This document shows, piece after piece, positions 18,267 through 26,355 of a stretch of 64,000 nucleotides of DNA (its first letter is position 1; each line of letters begins with the position of its first letter). Both the position numbers and the translations under genes were made by a program. A model generated the notes under the pieces. The model had not been told where the DNA came from and ran no database searches. It saw only the letters and a program-made list of their open reading frames with translations. Source of the stretch: Sphaerisporangium fuscum (GTDB lineage: Bacteria; Actinomycetota; Actinomycetes; Streptosporangiales; Streptosporangiaceae). Where the stretch lies: contig NZ_JAHDTF010000005.1 in the NCBI RefSeq assembly GCF_018531465.1, positions 286,574-350,573 of the forward strand. Direction: 5' to 3'.

Positions 18267-18881
18267 ATGCCCCAGCCGCGCACGCCCGCCGGTGCCCGCA
18301 CCCGCGACCGCATCCTCGAGGCCGCCGAGCACCTCATGCGCACGATGGGCCTCGCCCGCGTCACCACGAAGGAGATCGCCCGCGCGGCCGGATGTTCGGA
18401 GGCCGCCCTCTACCGGCACTTCTCCGGCAAGGAGGAGCTTTTCGTCTGCGTCCTGCAGGAGCGGCTTCCCTCGCTCAACTCACTGATCAGGCGGCTCGCC
18501 GAGGACCCCGGAGACCGTACGGCCGAGGAGTGCCTCGCCGAGATCATCCGCAGCGCGGCACTGTTCTACGAGGCCAGCATGCCGATCGGTTCGTCGCTCT
18601 TCGCCGAGCCGTCCCTGCTCCAGCGCCACCGGGAGGGGCTGCGCAAGATCGACGCCGGGCCGCACAAGCCGTTGCACCACCTCGCCGACTACCTGCGGCA
18701 CCTGCGCGAGAGCGGCCGTATCCGCCGGGACGCCGATCCGGACGCCGCCGCCGCGCTGCTCCTCGGCGCCTGCTACCAGCGGGCGTTCCTGCGGCTGTTC
18801 GTGGGCGAGGAGGGCTCGCCGCAGCCACTCGACGCCTTCGCCGCGGCCCTCGCCCGCACGATCGTCGCCGGAATCGGCTGA
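18267..18881 (+). CDS. TetR/AcrR family transcriptional regulator
   Basis: 204 residues. HTH at about residues 13-60 with VTTKEIARAAGCSEAALYRHFSGKEEL (read in parts), then a helical ligand domain. The start follows a GGAAGGGAG stretch at rather long spacing. Likely represses itself and the divergent NAD(P)H-binding gene through the palindrome at 18187-18198. The ligand is unknown. Confidence 0.9.
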   Translation: MPQPRTPAGARTRDRILEAAEHLMRTMGLARVTTKEIARAAGCSEAALYRHFSGKEELFVCVLQERLPSLNSLIRRLAEDPGDRTAEECLAEIIRSAALFYEASMPIGSSLFAEPSLLQRHREGLRKIDAGPHKPLHHLADYLRHLRESGRIRRDADPDAAAALLLGACYQRAFLRLFVGEEGSPQPLDAFAAALARTIVAGIG

Positions 18882-18890
18882 GAAACGGCT

Positions 18891-18924
18891 GAACGCCCCC
18901 GCCGCGGGCGCGGCGGAGGCGTTC
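18891..18924. terminator. Bidirectional hairpin between TetR and carotenoid oxygenase genes
   Basis: GAACGCC at 18891-18897 pairs with GGCGTTC at 18918-18924, and an inner CCGCCGC/GCGGCGG pairing extends it, with a short GGGC loop. It sits between two convergent genes. Confidence 0.7.
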
Positions 18925-18947
18925 TCGGTACGGCGGGGCCGGCGGCC

Positions 18948-20252
18948 TCAGCGGTCGGCGATCCAGGAGCCGTGGAAGCCGGCGGGGACGCGGCGCGGCA
19001 GCCGTACGGAGGCCACGAACTCGAGCATGGACGCGTCGAGGACCAGCAGCTCGGAGCCCGTGCCGGCCTCGTCGGTGACGATGGACATCAGCCAGCCGTC
19101 GTCCTCCGCCCGCGCGTCCGAGGCGGGCACGAAGATCGCCTCACCCGGGTGGGCGCCGAGGTCGCGGACCTGCCCGGCACCGGTCTCGGTGTCGTACTTC
19201 ACCACGGCGCCCTCGCTCACCGCGTACAGGTACCTGCTGGACCGGCCGAGCAGGTCCTCGTTGAAGGTCGGGAACTCCACGTTGCGGTCGTCGAGGGGCT
19301 CTTCCTTCACGGTGCCGCTCGCGGGGTCGATCAGCCAGCGGTGCAGGGCCGTGCCGCCCGTCTCGGCGGCGGGGTCGGCGGCGCCGCCGATGCGCGGCCA
19401 CAGTGCCTGGAAGGCGGAGCGGGAGTAGCGGACGGCGTCCAGCACGATGCGGCCGTGCGCGTCCTCGCGGGCGTTGCCGACGTGGAAGACATAGCAGGGG
19501 TCGACGTCGTACCAGCTCACCCGGCCGTCGCGGTCCATCACGCCGAGGCGGGCGCCGTAGGAGTCGTCCCAGCGGTACGGCATGCCGCGCCCGACGAGGT
19601 CCATGTCGAAGACGACGGGCAGGTCGAGCCAGATCACGTGGTGCTCGGTGATCGCGAAGTCGTGGACCATCGTGGGCCCGGGGACGTCGACGACGCGGCT
19701 CTCCACGAGCTCGCCGGACGCCGAGAGGCGGTGGTAGGTCAGGTAGGGGGCGAAGAAGCCGTACCCGAAGAAGTGCAGCTCCCCGGTGACCGGGTCCTGC
19801 TTGGGGTGGGCCGTCATGGCGGTGGTCAGCCGGCCGCCGAAGTCGCAGGGGCCGACCGTTTCGAGCTCGGGGGTCATCTCGTACGGCAGGCCGTTCTCGA
19901 CCAGGGCGAGGATCCTGTCGGCGTGCCGGATGACGCTGGTGTTGGCGGTGACGGCGGTCAGATCAATGGTGCCGTCCGGGCCGATGAAGCGGGCGTCCTC
20001 GGTGAAGGAGCGGGTGCGCACCCACCGGTTGCGGTACCACTCGGCGCGGCCGTCGCGGAGCCGGATCCCGTGGATCATGCCGGGGCCGGTGAACCAGTGG
20101 CCCGGGTCCTGGCCGGGGAGCGGGTTCGGGCCGTTGCGGAAGTATCTGCCGTTCAGCTCCGCCGGAAGGGTGCCGGTCACCTTCAGGTCGACGGCGCCGA
20201 TCTCGTCGGGAACGGGGGCCATGGTGCCGGAGAGGTAGGCGGGGACGGACAT
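18948..20252 (-). CDS. Carotenoid cleavage oxygenase (RPE65 family)
   Basis: 434 residues, full length. Fe(II)-dependent enzymes of this family split carotenoid or stilbene double bonds. The four iron histidines are visible in TAHPKQDP, MVHDFAITEHHV, CYVFHVGNA and the C-terminal GFHGSW. The opening GRYFRNGPNPLP is the family signature. GAAGGAGCCCCGCG precedes the ATG. It is 31 bases downstream of a membrane-protein gene and presumably co-transcribed with it under the divergent PadR regulator. The substrate is unknown; no carotenoid synthesis genes are in the window. Confidence 0.93.
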   Translation of the reverse strand: MSVPAYLSGTMAPVPDEIGAVDLKVTGTLPAELNGRYFRNGPNPLPGQDPGHWFTGPGMIHGIRLRDGRAEWYRNRWVRTRSFTEDARFIGPDGTIDLTAVTANTSVIRHADRILALVENGLPYEMTPELETVGPCDFGGRLTTAMTAHPKQDPVTGELHFFGYGFFAPYLTYHRLSASGELVESRVVDVPGPTMVHDFAITEHHVIWLDLPVVFDMDLVGRGMPYRWDDSYGARLGVMDRDGRVSWYDVDPCYVFHVGNAREDAHGRIVLDAVRYSRSAFQALWPRIGGAADPAAETGGTALHRWLIDPASGTVKEEPLDDRNVEFPTFNEDLLGRSSRYLYAVSEGAVVKYDTETGAGQVRDLGAHPGEAIFVPASDARAEDDGWLMSIVTDEAGTGSELLVLDASMLEFVASVRLPRRVPAGFHGSWIADR

Positions 20253-20283
20253 CGCGGGGCTCCTTCGGATGGCGCGGACGGGG

Positions 20284-20841
20284 TCAGGCGGCGTAACGGG
20301 CGCGGACGATCTTGGGGTACCGGACGGTGAAGATCGCCGGGAGGACGAAGCTCGCGACCTTGATCGTGATGACGGCGGTGGTGGCGTGCGGGGCGGAGTG
20401 CAGCAGGAAGGCCAGCGCGATGGCGGCCACGGTGAAGCTGACGCCCCAGACCGCGGTGATGACGGCGTTCACCCGGTAGAACTGCGGCGTCTTCCACAGC
20501 TCCTCGGGCGTCATGGTGCGGGCGATGCCGAGGGTGAAGGGCTTGCGGATGGCGAGGGAGCCCCAGGTGGTGGCGGCGAGCCAGGCGTTGACCAGCGCCG
20601 GGCCGTACAGCACCAGCGAGGAGCCGAAGGGGGCGAAGGAGATCGCCGTGATCAGCGCGAAGAAGATCAGGCCGCTGGTCTCGATGACCATCTGGTCCCA
20701 CTGCTTGCCGCTCCGCCGGTCGATCACGACGAGCACCAGGGCGATCGCGAGGCCGACCAGGGCTCCGTAGCGCCAGTTGTCGCTGGTGGCGACGAAACCG
20801 TAGGCGATCCAGGGGACGAATCCGATGACGCTGCGGATCAT
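20284..20841 (-). CDS. Multi-pass membrane protein upstream of the carotenoid oxygenase
   Basis: 185 residues with about five to six hydrophobic helices (for example YGALVGLAIALVLVVI and LIFFALITAISFAPFG). The ATG at 20841 follows GGAGGGAGCCCCCA. Its layout resembles small VC0807/septation-A-like integral membrane proteins of unknown role. It leads a two-gene unit with the carotenoid oxygenase, and its promoter region holds the large PadR-type inverted repeat. A function related to membrane lipids or carotenoids is only inference. Confidence 0.8.
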   Translation of the reverse strand: MIRSVIGFVPWIAYGFVATSDNWRYGALVGLAIALVLVVIDRRSGKQWDQMVIETSGLIFFALITAISFAPFGSSLVLYGPALVNAWLAATTWGSLAIRKPFTLGIARTMTPEELWKTPQFYRVNAVITAVWGVSFTVAAIALAFLLHSAPHATTAVITIKVASFVLPAIFTVRYPKIVRARYAA

Positions 20842-20855
20842 TGGGGGCTCCCTCC

Positions 20856-20918
20856 ACATTCCAACTTAGACATGTCGAAAGTAGAACTTCCACCATCGAC
20901 ATGTCAACTTTGGAATGT
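20856..20918. promoter_or_regulatory. Large inverted repeat, PadR operator
   Basis: A 23-bp left arm (20856-20878) and right arm (20896-20918) are inverted copies with only about three mismatches, separated by 17 bases. Each arm contains the palindrome GACATGTC, and the outer ends are ACATTCCAA/TTGGAATGT. PadR proteins typically bind ATGT-N8-ACAT-like dyads, which are present. The region lies between the divergent membrane-protein and padR starts and overlaps both promoters. Confidence 0.75.
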
Positions 20919-20929
20919 AAGCTTGCGGC

Positions 20930-21469
20930 ATGAGTCTTCGACACGCGCTGCTCGGACTGCTGGCCCAGGGCCCCGCCAGCGGCTACGACCTGATGAAGCT
21001 GTTCGAGATCTCCCTGGCCAACGTCTGGCCCGCCACCCAGAGCCAGGTGTACGCCGAGTTGGGCCGCCTCGCCGAGGCCGGCCTGATCAAGGTGTCGGCC
21101 GAAGGCCCAAGGGGGCGCAAGGAGTACGCCATCGAGGAAGGCGGGCTGGCCGAGCTCCGCCACTGGGTGACGGAGGTGGAGCCCACCGCGATCCGGCGCA
21201 GCGACATGCTGCTGCGCGTGTTCTTCCTGGGCCAGGTGCACCGTGAGCAGGCGCGCGCGTTCATGCGGCGCCGGGCGGAGGCCTCGGGCGAGCTGCACGA
21301 GCGCCTGAAGTCGTTGCAGGACATCGTGGCCCGAGGGGACGACGACCTCTCGGTCTACGGCCGGATCGCGATGGAGTGGGGGCTGCGGTTCAGCGCCATG
21401 CAGCGCGAGTGGGCCGAGTGGGCGGAGAACGAGATCGCCCGGGGCCAGGAGGGCAGGATCTCGTCGTGA
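20930..21469 (+). CDS. PadR family transcriptional regulator
   Basis: 179 residues. The N-terminal winged helix starts MSLRHALLGLLAQGPASGYD and contains ATQSQVYAELGRLAEAGLI, the PadR recognition region. The C-terminal Vir-type helical dimerisation arm covers about 90-175. It begins 12 bases beyond the 23-bp inverted repeat and should repress itself and the divergent membrane protein/carotenoid oxygenase pair. The inducer is unknown. Confidence 0.92.
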   Translation: MSLRHALLGLLAQGPASGYDLMKLFEISLANVWPATQSQVYAELGRLAEAGLIKVSAEGPRGRKEYAIEEGGLAELRHWVTEVEPTAIRRSDMLLRVFFLGQVHREQARAFMRRRAEASGELHERLKSLQDIVARGDDDLSVYGRIAMEWGLRFSAMQREWAEWAENEIARGQEGRISS

Positions 21470-21530
21470 CCGTGTGACCTACGTCAACACACCCGGAGTG
21501 CGATCGGCTCGCGGCGGCGTGGCATCATGT

Positions 21531-21542
21531 TACTCACGAGTA
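21531..21542. promoter_or_regulatory. Possible operator upstream of the fadA-fadB pair
   Basis: TACTC-AC-GAGTA is a perfect 5-bp inverted repeat about 40 bases before the thiolase start, just ahead of a CCTATAG sequence that could be a -10. Fatty-acid regulators of the TetR class use operators of this size; the regulator is not in the immediate neighbourhood. Confidence 0.4.
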
Positions 21543-21582
21543 GCCTATAGCCGGGCCGCCATCCAGCAGCGAGGAGCCAGCC

Positions 21583-22782
21583 GTGCCTTCGTCCCGTGAC
21601 GTAGTTTTCGTCGACGGCGTGCGCACGCCGTTCGGCAAGTCAGGGCCCAAGGGCCTGTACGCCGAGACGCGCGCCGACGACCTGGTCGTCCGTGTCATCC
21701 GTGAACTCATGCGGCGCAACCCCAACCTGCCGCCCGAGCGCGTCGACGAGGTGGCCATCGCCGCCACCACCCAGATCGGCGACCAGGGCCTGACCATCGG
21801 CCGCTCCGCCGCGGTGCTCGCGGGGCTGCCGAAGTCCGTGCCGGGCTACGCGATCGACCGTATGTGCGCGGGCGCGATGACGGCGGTGACCACCGTCGCC
21901 GGCGGCATCGCCTTCGGCGCCTACGACGTCGCCATCGCCGGCGGCGTCGAGCACATGGGCCGCCACCCGATGGGCGAGGGCGTCGACCCCAACCCGCGCT
22001 TCCTGTCGGAGAAGCTCGTGGACGGCTCCGCGCTGGTCATGGGCATGACGGCCGAGAACCTCCACGACCGCTACCCGACGATCACCAAGGAGCGCGCCGA
22101 CGCCTACGCCGTCGCCTCCCAGGAGAAGGTCGCCAAGGCGTACGCCAACGGCAGGATCCAGCCCGACCTGGTGCCGATGGCCACCCGCAAGGCCGCAGAG
22201 GGCTGGGGCCTCGCCACCGAGGACGAGCCGCCCCGGCCCGGCACCACCATGGAGGGCCTGGCCTCGCTCAAGACGCCGTTCCGTCCGCACGGCCACGTGA
22301 CCGCGGGCAACTCGGCGGGCCTGAACGACGGCGCGACCGGCTGCGTCGTCGCCGCCGCCGACGTCGCCGCCGAGCTCGGCCTCGCGCCGAAGATGAAGCT
22401 GGTGTCCTACGGCTTCGCCGGCGTCGACCCCGAGGTGATGGGCGTCGGCCCGATCCCCTCGACCGAGCGGGCGCTGCGCCTGGCCGGGCTGTCCATCGAG
22501 GACATCGGCCTCATCGAGATCAACGAGGCCTTCGCCGTACAGGTGCTGGCCTTCCTGGAGCACTTCGGCATCGCCGACGACGACCCGCGGGTCAACCCGT
22601 ACGGCGGCGCCATCGCCTTCGGCCACCCGCTGGCCTCGTCCGGCGTGCGGCTGATGACGCAGCTCGCGCGCGAGTTCGGCGAGCGCCCCGACGTGCGCTA
22701 CGGCATCACCACGATGTGCGTCGGCATGGGCATGGGCGGAACCGTCATCTGGGAGAACCTCGCCTGGGAGGGCGCCAAGTGA
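21583..22782 (+). CDS. fadA: Acetyl-CoA acyltransferase (3-ketoacyl-CoA thiolase)
   Basis: 399 residues. Last step of fatty acid beta-oxidation, cleaving 3-ketoacyl-CoA with CoA. The nucleophile is Cys95 in DRMCAGAM. Other family motifs are NEAFAVQ, GGAIAFGHPLASSG with His348, and the general-base Cys379 in TMCVGMGMG. The stop overlaps the fadB start (GTGA), so both subunits of the trifunctional complex are translationally coupled. Confidence 0.95.
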   Translation: MPSSRDVVFVDGVRTPFGKSGPKGLYAETRADDLVVRVIRELMRRNPNLPPERVDEVAIAATTQIGDQGLTIGRSAAVLAGLPKSVPGYAIDRMCAGAMTAVTTVAGGIAFGAYDVAIAGGVEHMGRHPMGEGVDPNPRFLSEKLVDGSALVMGMTAENLHDRYPTITKERADAYAVASQEKVAKAYANGRIQPDLVPMATRKAAEGWGLATEDEPPRPGTTMEGLASLKTPFRPHGHVTAGNSAGLNDGATGCVVAAADVAAELGLAPKMKLVSYGFAGVDPEVMGVGPIPSTERALRLAGLSIEDIGLIEINEAFAVQVLAFLEHFGIADDDPRVNPYGGAIAFGHPLASSGVRLMTQLAREFGERPDVRYGITTMCVGMGMGGTVIWENLAWEGAK

Positions 22783-24872
22783 GCGACATCACCGAGATCT
22801 TCGACGACGAGGTCGTCACCCACGCGCTGGTCCGCGACGTCCGGCTTCCCGGCGGCGCGGGCACGATGGCGCTGATCACGCTCGACAACGGCTTCGACCA
22901 CACCAAGCCGAACACCTTCGGCCCGCGGGGCCTCACCGAGCTCGGCCAGGCCCTCGACGCGATCTGCGACCGGGACGACATCGCCGCGGTCGGCGTGACC
23001 GGCAAGCCGTTCATCTTCGCCGTCGGCGCCGACCTCAAGGGCGCGGCGCTGGTCCGCACGCGCGAGCAGGCCGAGAGCCTCGGCCGCTTGGGGCACGAGG
23101 TGTTCCGCCGCCTCGGCGAGCTGGACATCCCGTCGTTCGCCTTCGTCAACGGCGCCGCCATGGGCGGCGGCCTGGAGATCGCGCTGCACTGCACCTACCG
23201 CACGATCTCCTCCGGCGTCCCGGCGGTCGCGCTCCCCGAGTGCTTCCTCGGCCTGGTGCCCGGCTGGGGCGGCACCCAGCTGCTCCCCCGGCTGATCGGC
23301 CCGGCGAACGCCCTGAAGCTGATCATCGAGAACCCGCTGTCCCAGAACCGGATGATCAAGGGGACGGACGCCTACAAGCTCGGCGTCGCCGACGCGATCT
23401 TCGAGCCCGCCGACTTCCTGGAGGAGTCCCTGCGCTGGGCGGCCCGCGTGCTCACCGGCGAGGCCGCGGTGTCCCGCCACCCGTTCACCGAGGACGCCGA
23501 CGCGTGGAACGCGGCCGTCTCCGGCGCGCGTGCGCTGGTCGACCTCAAGCTGCGCGGCGCCTCACCCGCGCCGTACCGCGCCCTGGACCTGGTCGAGCAG
23601 GCCCGCACCGCCGGCCGCGACGCGGGCTTCGACGCCGAGACCCAGGCCCTGGCCGACCTGCTGATGGGCGACGAACTGCGCGCCGGGCTCTACTCCTTCG
23701 ACCTGGTGCAGCGGCGCGCCAAGCGGCCCGCCGGGGCCCCGGACAGGGCGCTGGCGCGCAAGGTCACCAAGGTCGGCGTCGTGGGCGCGGGCCTGATGGC
23801 CTCGCAGCTCGCGCTGCTGTTCGCCCGCCGCCTGGAGGTGCCGGTCGTCCTCACCGACCTCGACCAGGCGCGGCTCGACAAGGGTGTGTCGTACGTCCAC
23901 GCCGAGGTCGACAAGCTGCTCGGCAAGGGACGGGTGAGCGCCGACCAGGCCAACCGCCTGAAGAGCCTGGTGACCGGGTCGCTCACCAAGGACGCCTTCG
24001 CCGACGCCGACTTCGTCATCGAGGCGGTCTTCGAGGACCTCAAGGTCAAGAAGCAGGTGTTCGCCGAGGTGGAGGCCGTGGTCGGCCCCGAGTGCGTGCT
24101 CGCGACCAACACCTCCTCCCTGTCGGTCACCGCGATGGCGGCCGAGCTGAAGCACCCCGAGCGGGTCGTGGGCTTCCACTTCTTCAACCCGGTGGCGGTG
24201 CTCCCGCTGCTGGAGATCGTCCGCGGGGAGCGCACCGACGACGCCACGCTGGCCACGGCCTTCGCGGTCGGCAAGTCGCTGAAGAAGTCGAGCGTGCTGG
24301 TGAAGGACGCCCCGGCGTTCGTGGTCAACCGGCTGCTCACCCGCTTCATGGGCGAGGTCATCGGCGCCGTCGACGAGGGCACCCCGATCGAGGTCGCCGA
24401 CCACGCGCTCGACGGGCTCGGGCTGCCGATGACGCCGTTCACGCTGCTCCAGCTGGTCGGCCCGGCCGTCGCCCTGCACGTCTCGGAGACCCTGCACGAG
24501 GCCTTCCCCGGCCGCTTCGGCGTGTCGGCCAACCTCGCCACGCTCGTGGAGGCCGGGAAGCCGGGCGTCTACGCCCCCGACTTCTCGATCGACCCGGAGG
24601 CGCGGCAGATCTTCGAGGGCGCGGGCAAGACCGGCCCGAGCGGCGAGGAGGTACGCGACCGGGCGCTGCGCGCGATGGCCGAGGAGGTGCGGCTGATGCT
24701 CGACGAGGGCGTCGTCGCCGCCGCCGAGGACATCGACCTGTGCATGATCCTCGGGGCGGGCTGGCCGTTCCACACCGGCGGCATCACGCCGTACCTCGAC
24801 CGCACGGGCGTGTCGGCCGAGGTCAACGGGCAGCCGTTCCTGACGCCCGGCGTGGCCTCCGTGCCGGCCTGA
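22779..24872 (+). CDS. fadB: 3-hydroxyacyl-CoA dehydrogenase / enoyl-CoA hydratase
   Basis: 697 residues, GTG start overlapping fadA. The N-terminal crotonase domain (about 1-260) shows FAVGADLKGA and NGAAMGGGLEIALHC for the oxyanion hole and LVPGWGGTQLLPRL. The 3-hydroxyacyl-CoA dehydrogenase part starts near residue 330 with VGVVGAGLMASQLALLFA (NAD loop; Ser/Gln follow where many relatives have G) and contains ATNTSSLSV and GFHFFNPV with the catalytic His. The C-terminal repeat ends with the AGWPFHTGGITPYLD pattern. Works with FadA in beta-oxidation. Its end is four bases from a convergent gene. Confidence 0.95.
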   Translation: MSDITEIFDDEVVTHALVRDVRLPGGAGTMALITLDNGFDHTKPNTFGPRGLTELGQALDAICDRDDIAAVGVTGKPFIFAVGADLKGAALVRTREQAESLGRLGHEVFRRLGELDIPSFAFVNGAAMGGGLEIALHCTYRTISSGVPAVALPECFLGLVPGWGGTQLLPRLIGPANALKLIIENPLSQNRMIKGTDAYKLGVADAIFEPADFLEESLRWAARVLTGEAAVSRHPFTEDADAWNAAVSGARALVDLKLRGASPAPYRALDLVEQARTAGRDAGFDAETQALADLLMGDELRAGLYSFDLVQRRAKRPAGAPDRALARKVTKVGVVGAGLMASQLALLFARRLEVPVVLTDLDQARLDKGVSYVHAEVDKLLGKGRVSADQANRLKSLVTGSLTKDAFADADFVIEAVFEDLKVKKQVFAEVEAVVGPECVLATNTSSLSVTAMAAELKHPERVVGFHFFNPVAVLPLLEIVRGERTDDATLATAFAVGKSLKKSSVLVKDAPAFVVNRLLTRFMGEVIGAVDEGTPIEVADHALDGLGLPMTPFTLLQLVGPAVALHVSETLHEAFPGRFGVSANLATLVEAGKPGVYAPDFSIDPEARQIFEGAGKTGPSGEEVRDRALRAMAEEVRLMLDEGVVAAAEDIDLCMILGAGWPFHTGGITPYLDRTGVSAEVNGQPFLTPGVASVPA

Positions 24873-24876
24873 CACC

Positions 24877-26097
24877 TCACCTGGCGGCCGGCGCCGTCGC
24901 GCCCAGGTAGTCCTTGAGCGTGATGGCGTCGGCCTGCCGGAGCTTCTTGGCGATCAGGCCCTTCCACGGCATGTACGGAACGGTCCTGATCATCGTGTTG
25001 CGCAGCCAGATGTGCGCGTTGCTCTTCGGGAACAGGAACCCGGACTCGCCGCCCTCGGCCCGCGCCTGGGCCAGCCGGACGTACTCCCGCATCTCGCGCT
25101 CGTAGCCGGCGAACCCGGCGCGGTGGTCGCCGCCGGCGGCCGCCAGCTCGCCCGCCAGGACGTACGCGCCGACCAGCGCCAGGCTGGTGCCGAGGCCGGT
25201 CATCAGCGAAGGGCAGTAGGCGGCGTCGCCGAGCAGCACCGCGCGGCCGTTCGACCAGCGCTCCATGCGGATCTGGGCGACGACGTCGAAGTAGAAGTCG
25301 GGCGCGTCCCACATGGCCGCCAGCAGGCGCGGGACCTCCCATCCGACCCCGGCGAACCTCTCGGCGAGGAGCCGCTTCTGGCCGTCCATGTCCTGCCTGT
25401 CGTAGGGCAGCGGCGGCGAGGTGAACCCGAACAGCGCCTTGGCCTCCTGTTCCCGCGCCGTCGGCCGGATCGCCACCACGCGGCCGCCCAGCGGCGTGTG
25501 GTAGCGGTCCCACAGCTCGTGCCGCACCGGGAAGGGGATGGTGAAGTACGAGGTGTAGGAGCCGAGGTGATGGCTGAACCGGGACTCCTCGCCGAACGCC
25601 AGCGCGCGGACCGTCGAGTGGACGCCGTCCGCGCCCACCACCAGGTCGAACCGGCGCCTCGCGCCGCTCTCGAAGGTGACCCGCACGCCGTCGCCGTCGT
25701 CGGCGAGGGTGGCGATCGAGTCACCGAACACGTACTCGGCGTCGGCGCGGGTGGCGTCGTACAGGACGCGCGCGAGGTCCCCTCTGAGGATCTCGATCTC
25801 CGCGACCGGCCCCTCGCCGCCGAAGAGCTCGGCGGGCATGCTCGCCTTCCGCCTGCCGGCGTCGTCGACGAATGACATCCCGCGGGTGCCGATCGCGGCC
25901 CGGCGGACGTCCGCCATCAGCCCCATGCGCTCCACCACCTCCCGTGCCACCCCGCGCAGGTCGATGGAGTGGCCGCCGTCGCGGAAACGCGGGGCCCGCT
26001 CGACCACCACCGGGTCGAACCCGTGGCGGCGCAGCCAGAAGGCCAGGGCGGGGCCGGCGATGCCGGCGCCGGAGATCAGGACGCTGCGGTTTCCCAT
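24877..26097 (-). CDS. FAD-dependent monooxygenase (PHBH class)
   Basis: 406 residues. Opens with MGNRSVLISGAGIAGPALAF, the GxGxxG FAD loop, followed by VVERAPRFRDGGHSIDLRG. The second FAD motif DLVVGADGVHSTVR (DG motif) is near 165, and the GD motif VLLGDAAYCPSLMTGLGTSLAL near 290. Such enzymes hydroxylate aromatic compounds or inactivate antibiotics such as tetracycline and rifamycin; the substrate is unknown. The ATG at 26097 follows GGAG at seven bases. Upstream are repeated GTACAC-type elements, and the divergent gene encodes a GntR-TetR hybrid regulator. Confidence 0.92.
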   Translation of the reverse strand: MGNRSVLISGAGIAGPALAFWLRRHGFDPVVVERAPRFRDGGHSIDLRGVAREVVERMGLMADVRRAAIGTRGMSFVDDAGRRKASMPAELFGGEGPVAEIEILRGDLARVLYDATRADAEYVFGDSIATLADDGDGVRVTFESGARRRFDLVVGADGVHSTVRALAFGEESRFSHHLGSYTSYFTIPFPVRHELWDRYHTPLGGRVVAIRPTAREQEAKALFGFTSPPLPYDRQDMDGQKRLLAERFAGVGWEVPRLLAAMWDAPDFYFDVVAQIRMERWSNGRAVLLGDAAYCPSLMTGLGTSLALVGAYVLAGELAAAGGDHRAGFAGYEREMREYVRLAQARAEGGESGFLFPKSNAHIWLRNTMIRTVPYMPWKGLIAKKLRQADAITLKDYLGATAPAAR

Positions 26098-26125
26098 CTT
26101 CAACTCCAACGTGTCAGGGCCGTAT

Positions 26126-26171
26126 GTACACCGTACGAGCCAATGCGTACACGGTAAGGCGTACACCGTAC
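26126..26171. promoter_or_regulatory. Three GTACACSGTA elements upstream of the monooxygenase
   Basis: GTACACCGTAC at 26126-26136, GTACACGGTAA at 26147-26157 and GTACACCGTAC at 26161-26171 lie in direct orientation within 75 bases of the monooxygenase start. They could be operators for the divergent regulator or another factor, and would overlap the minus-strand promoter. Confidence 0.5.
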
Positions 26172-26214
26172 AGACGCAATATGCACAGATAAACTGACAC
26201 GGAATGCATGCGGA

Positions 26215-26324
26215 GTACTAGTGCACTACCTTCGCCGACCGGCGCTATGCAGCACGCCCGAGCACGGGAAACGTGCGGAACGGCGGCCGGCGGGCTACGC
26301 TCCGCCCAGCCGGTGCACTAGTAC
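26215..26324. promoter_or_regulatory. Pair of inverted 12-bp GTACTAGTGCAC sites
   Basis: GTACTAGTGCAC at 26215-26226 and its exact reverse complement at 26313-26324 flank the presumed promoter of the GntR-TetR hybrid gene. The ACTAGTGCACT core resembles operators of YtrA/GntR-type regulators. Their spacing (about 98 bases between like points) would allow looping. Autoregulation is inference. Confidence 0.55.
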
Positions 26325-26355
26325 GGCCGTCGGCCCCGACACCGAGGAGAACCAC

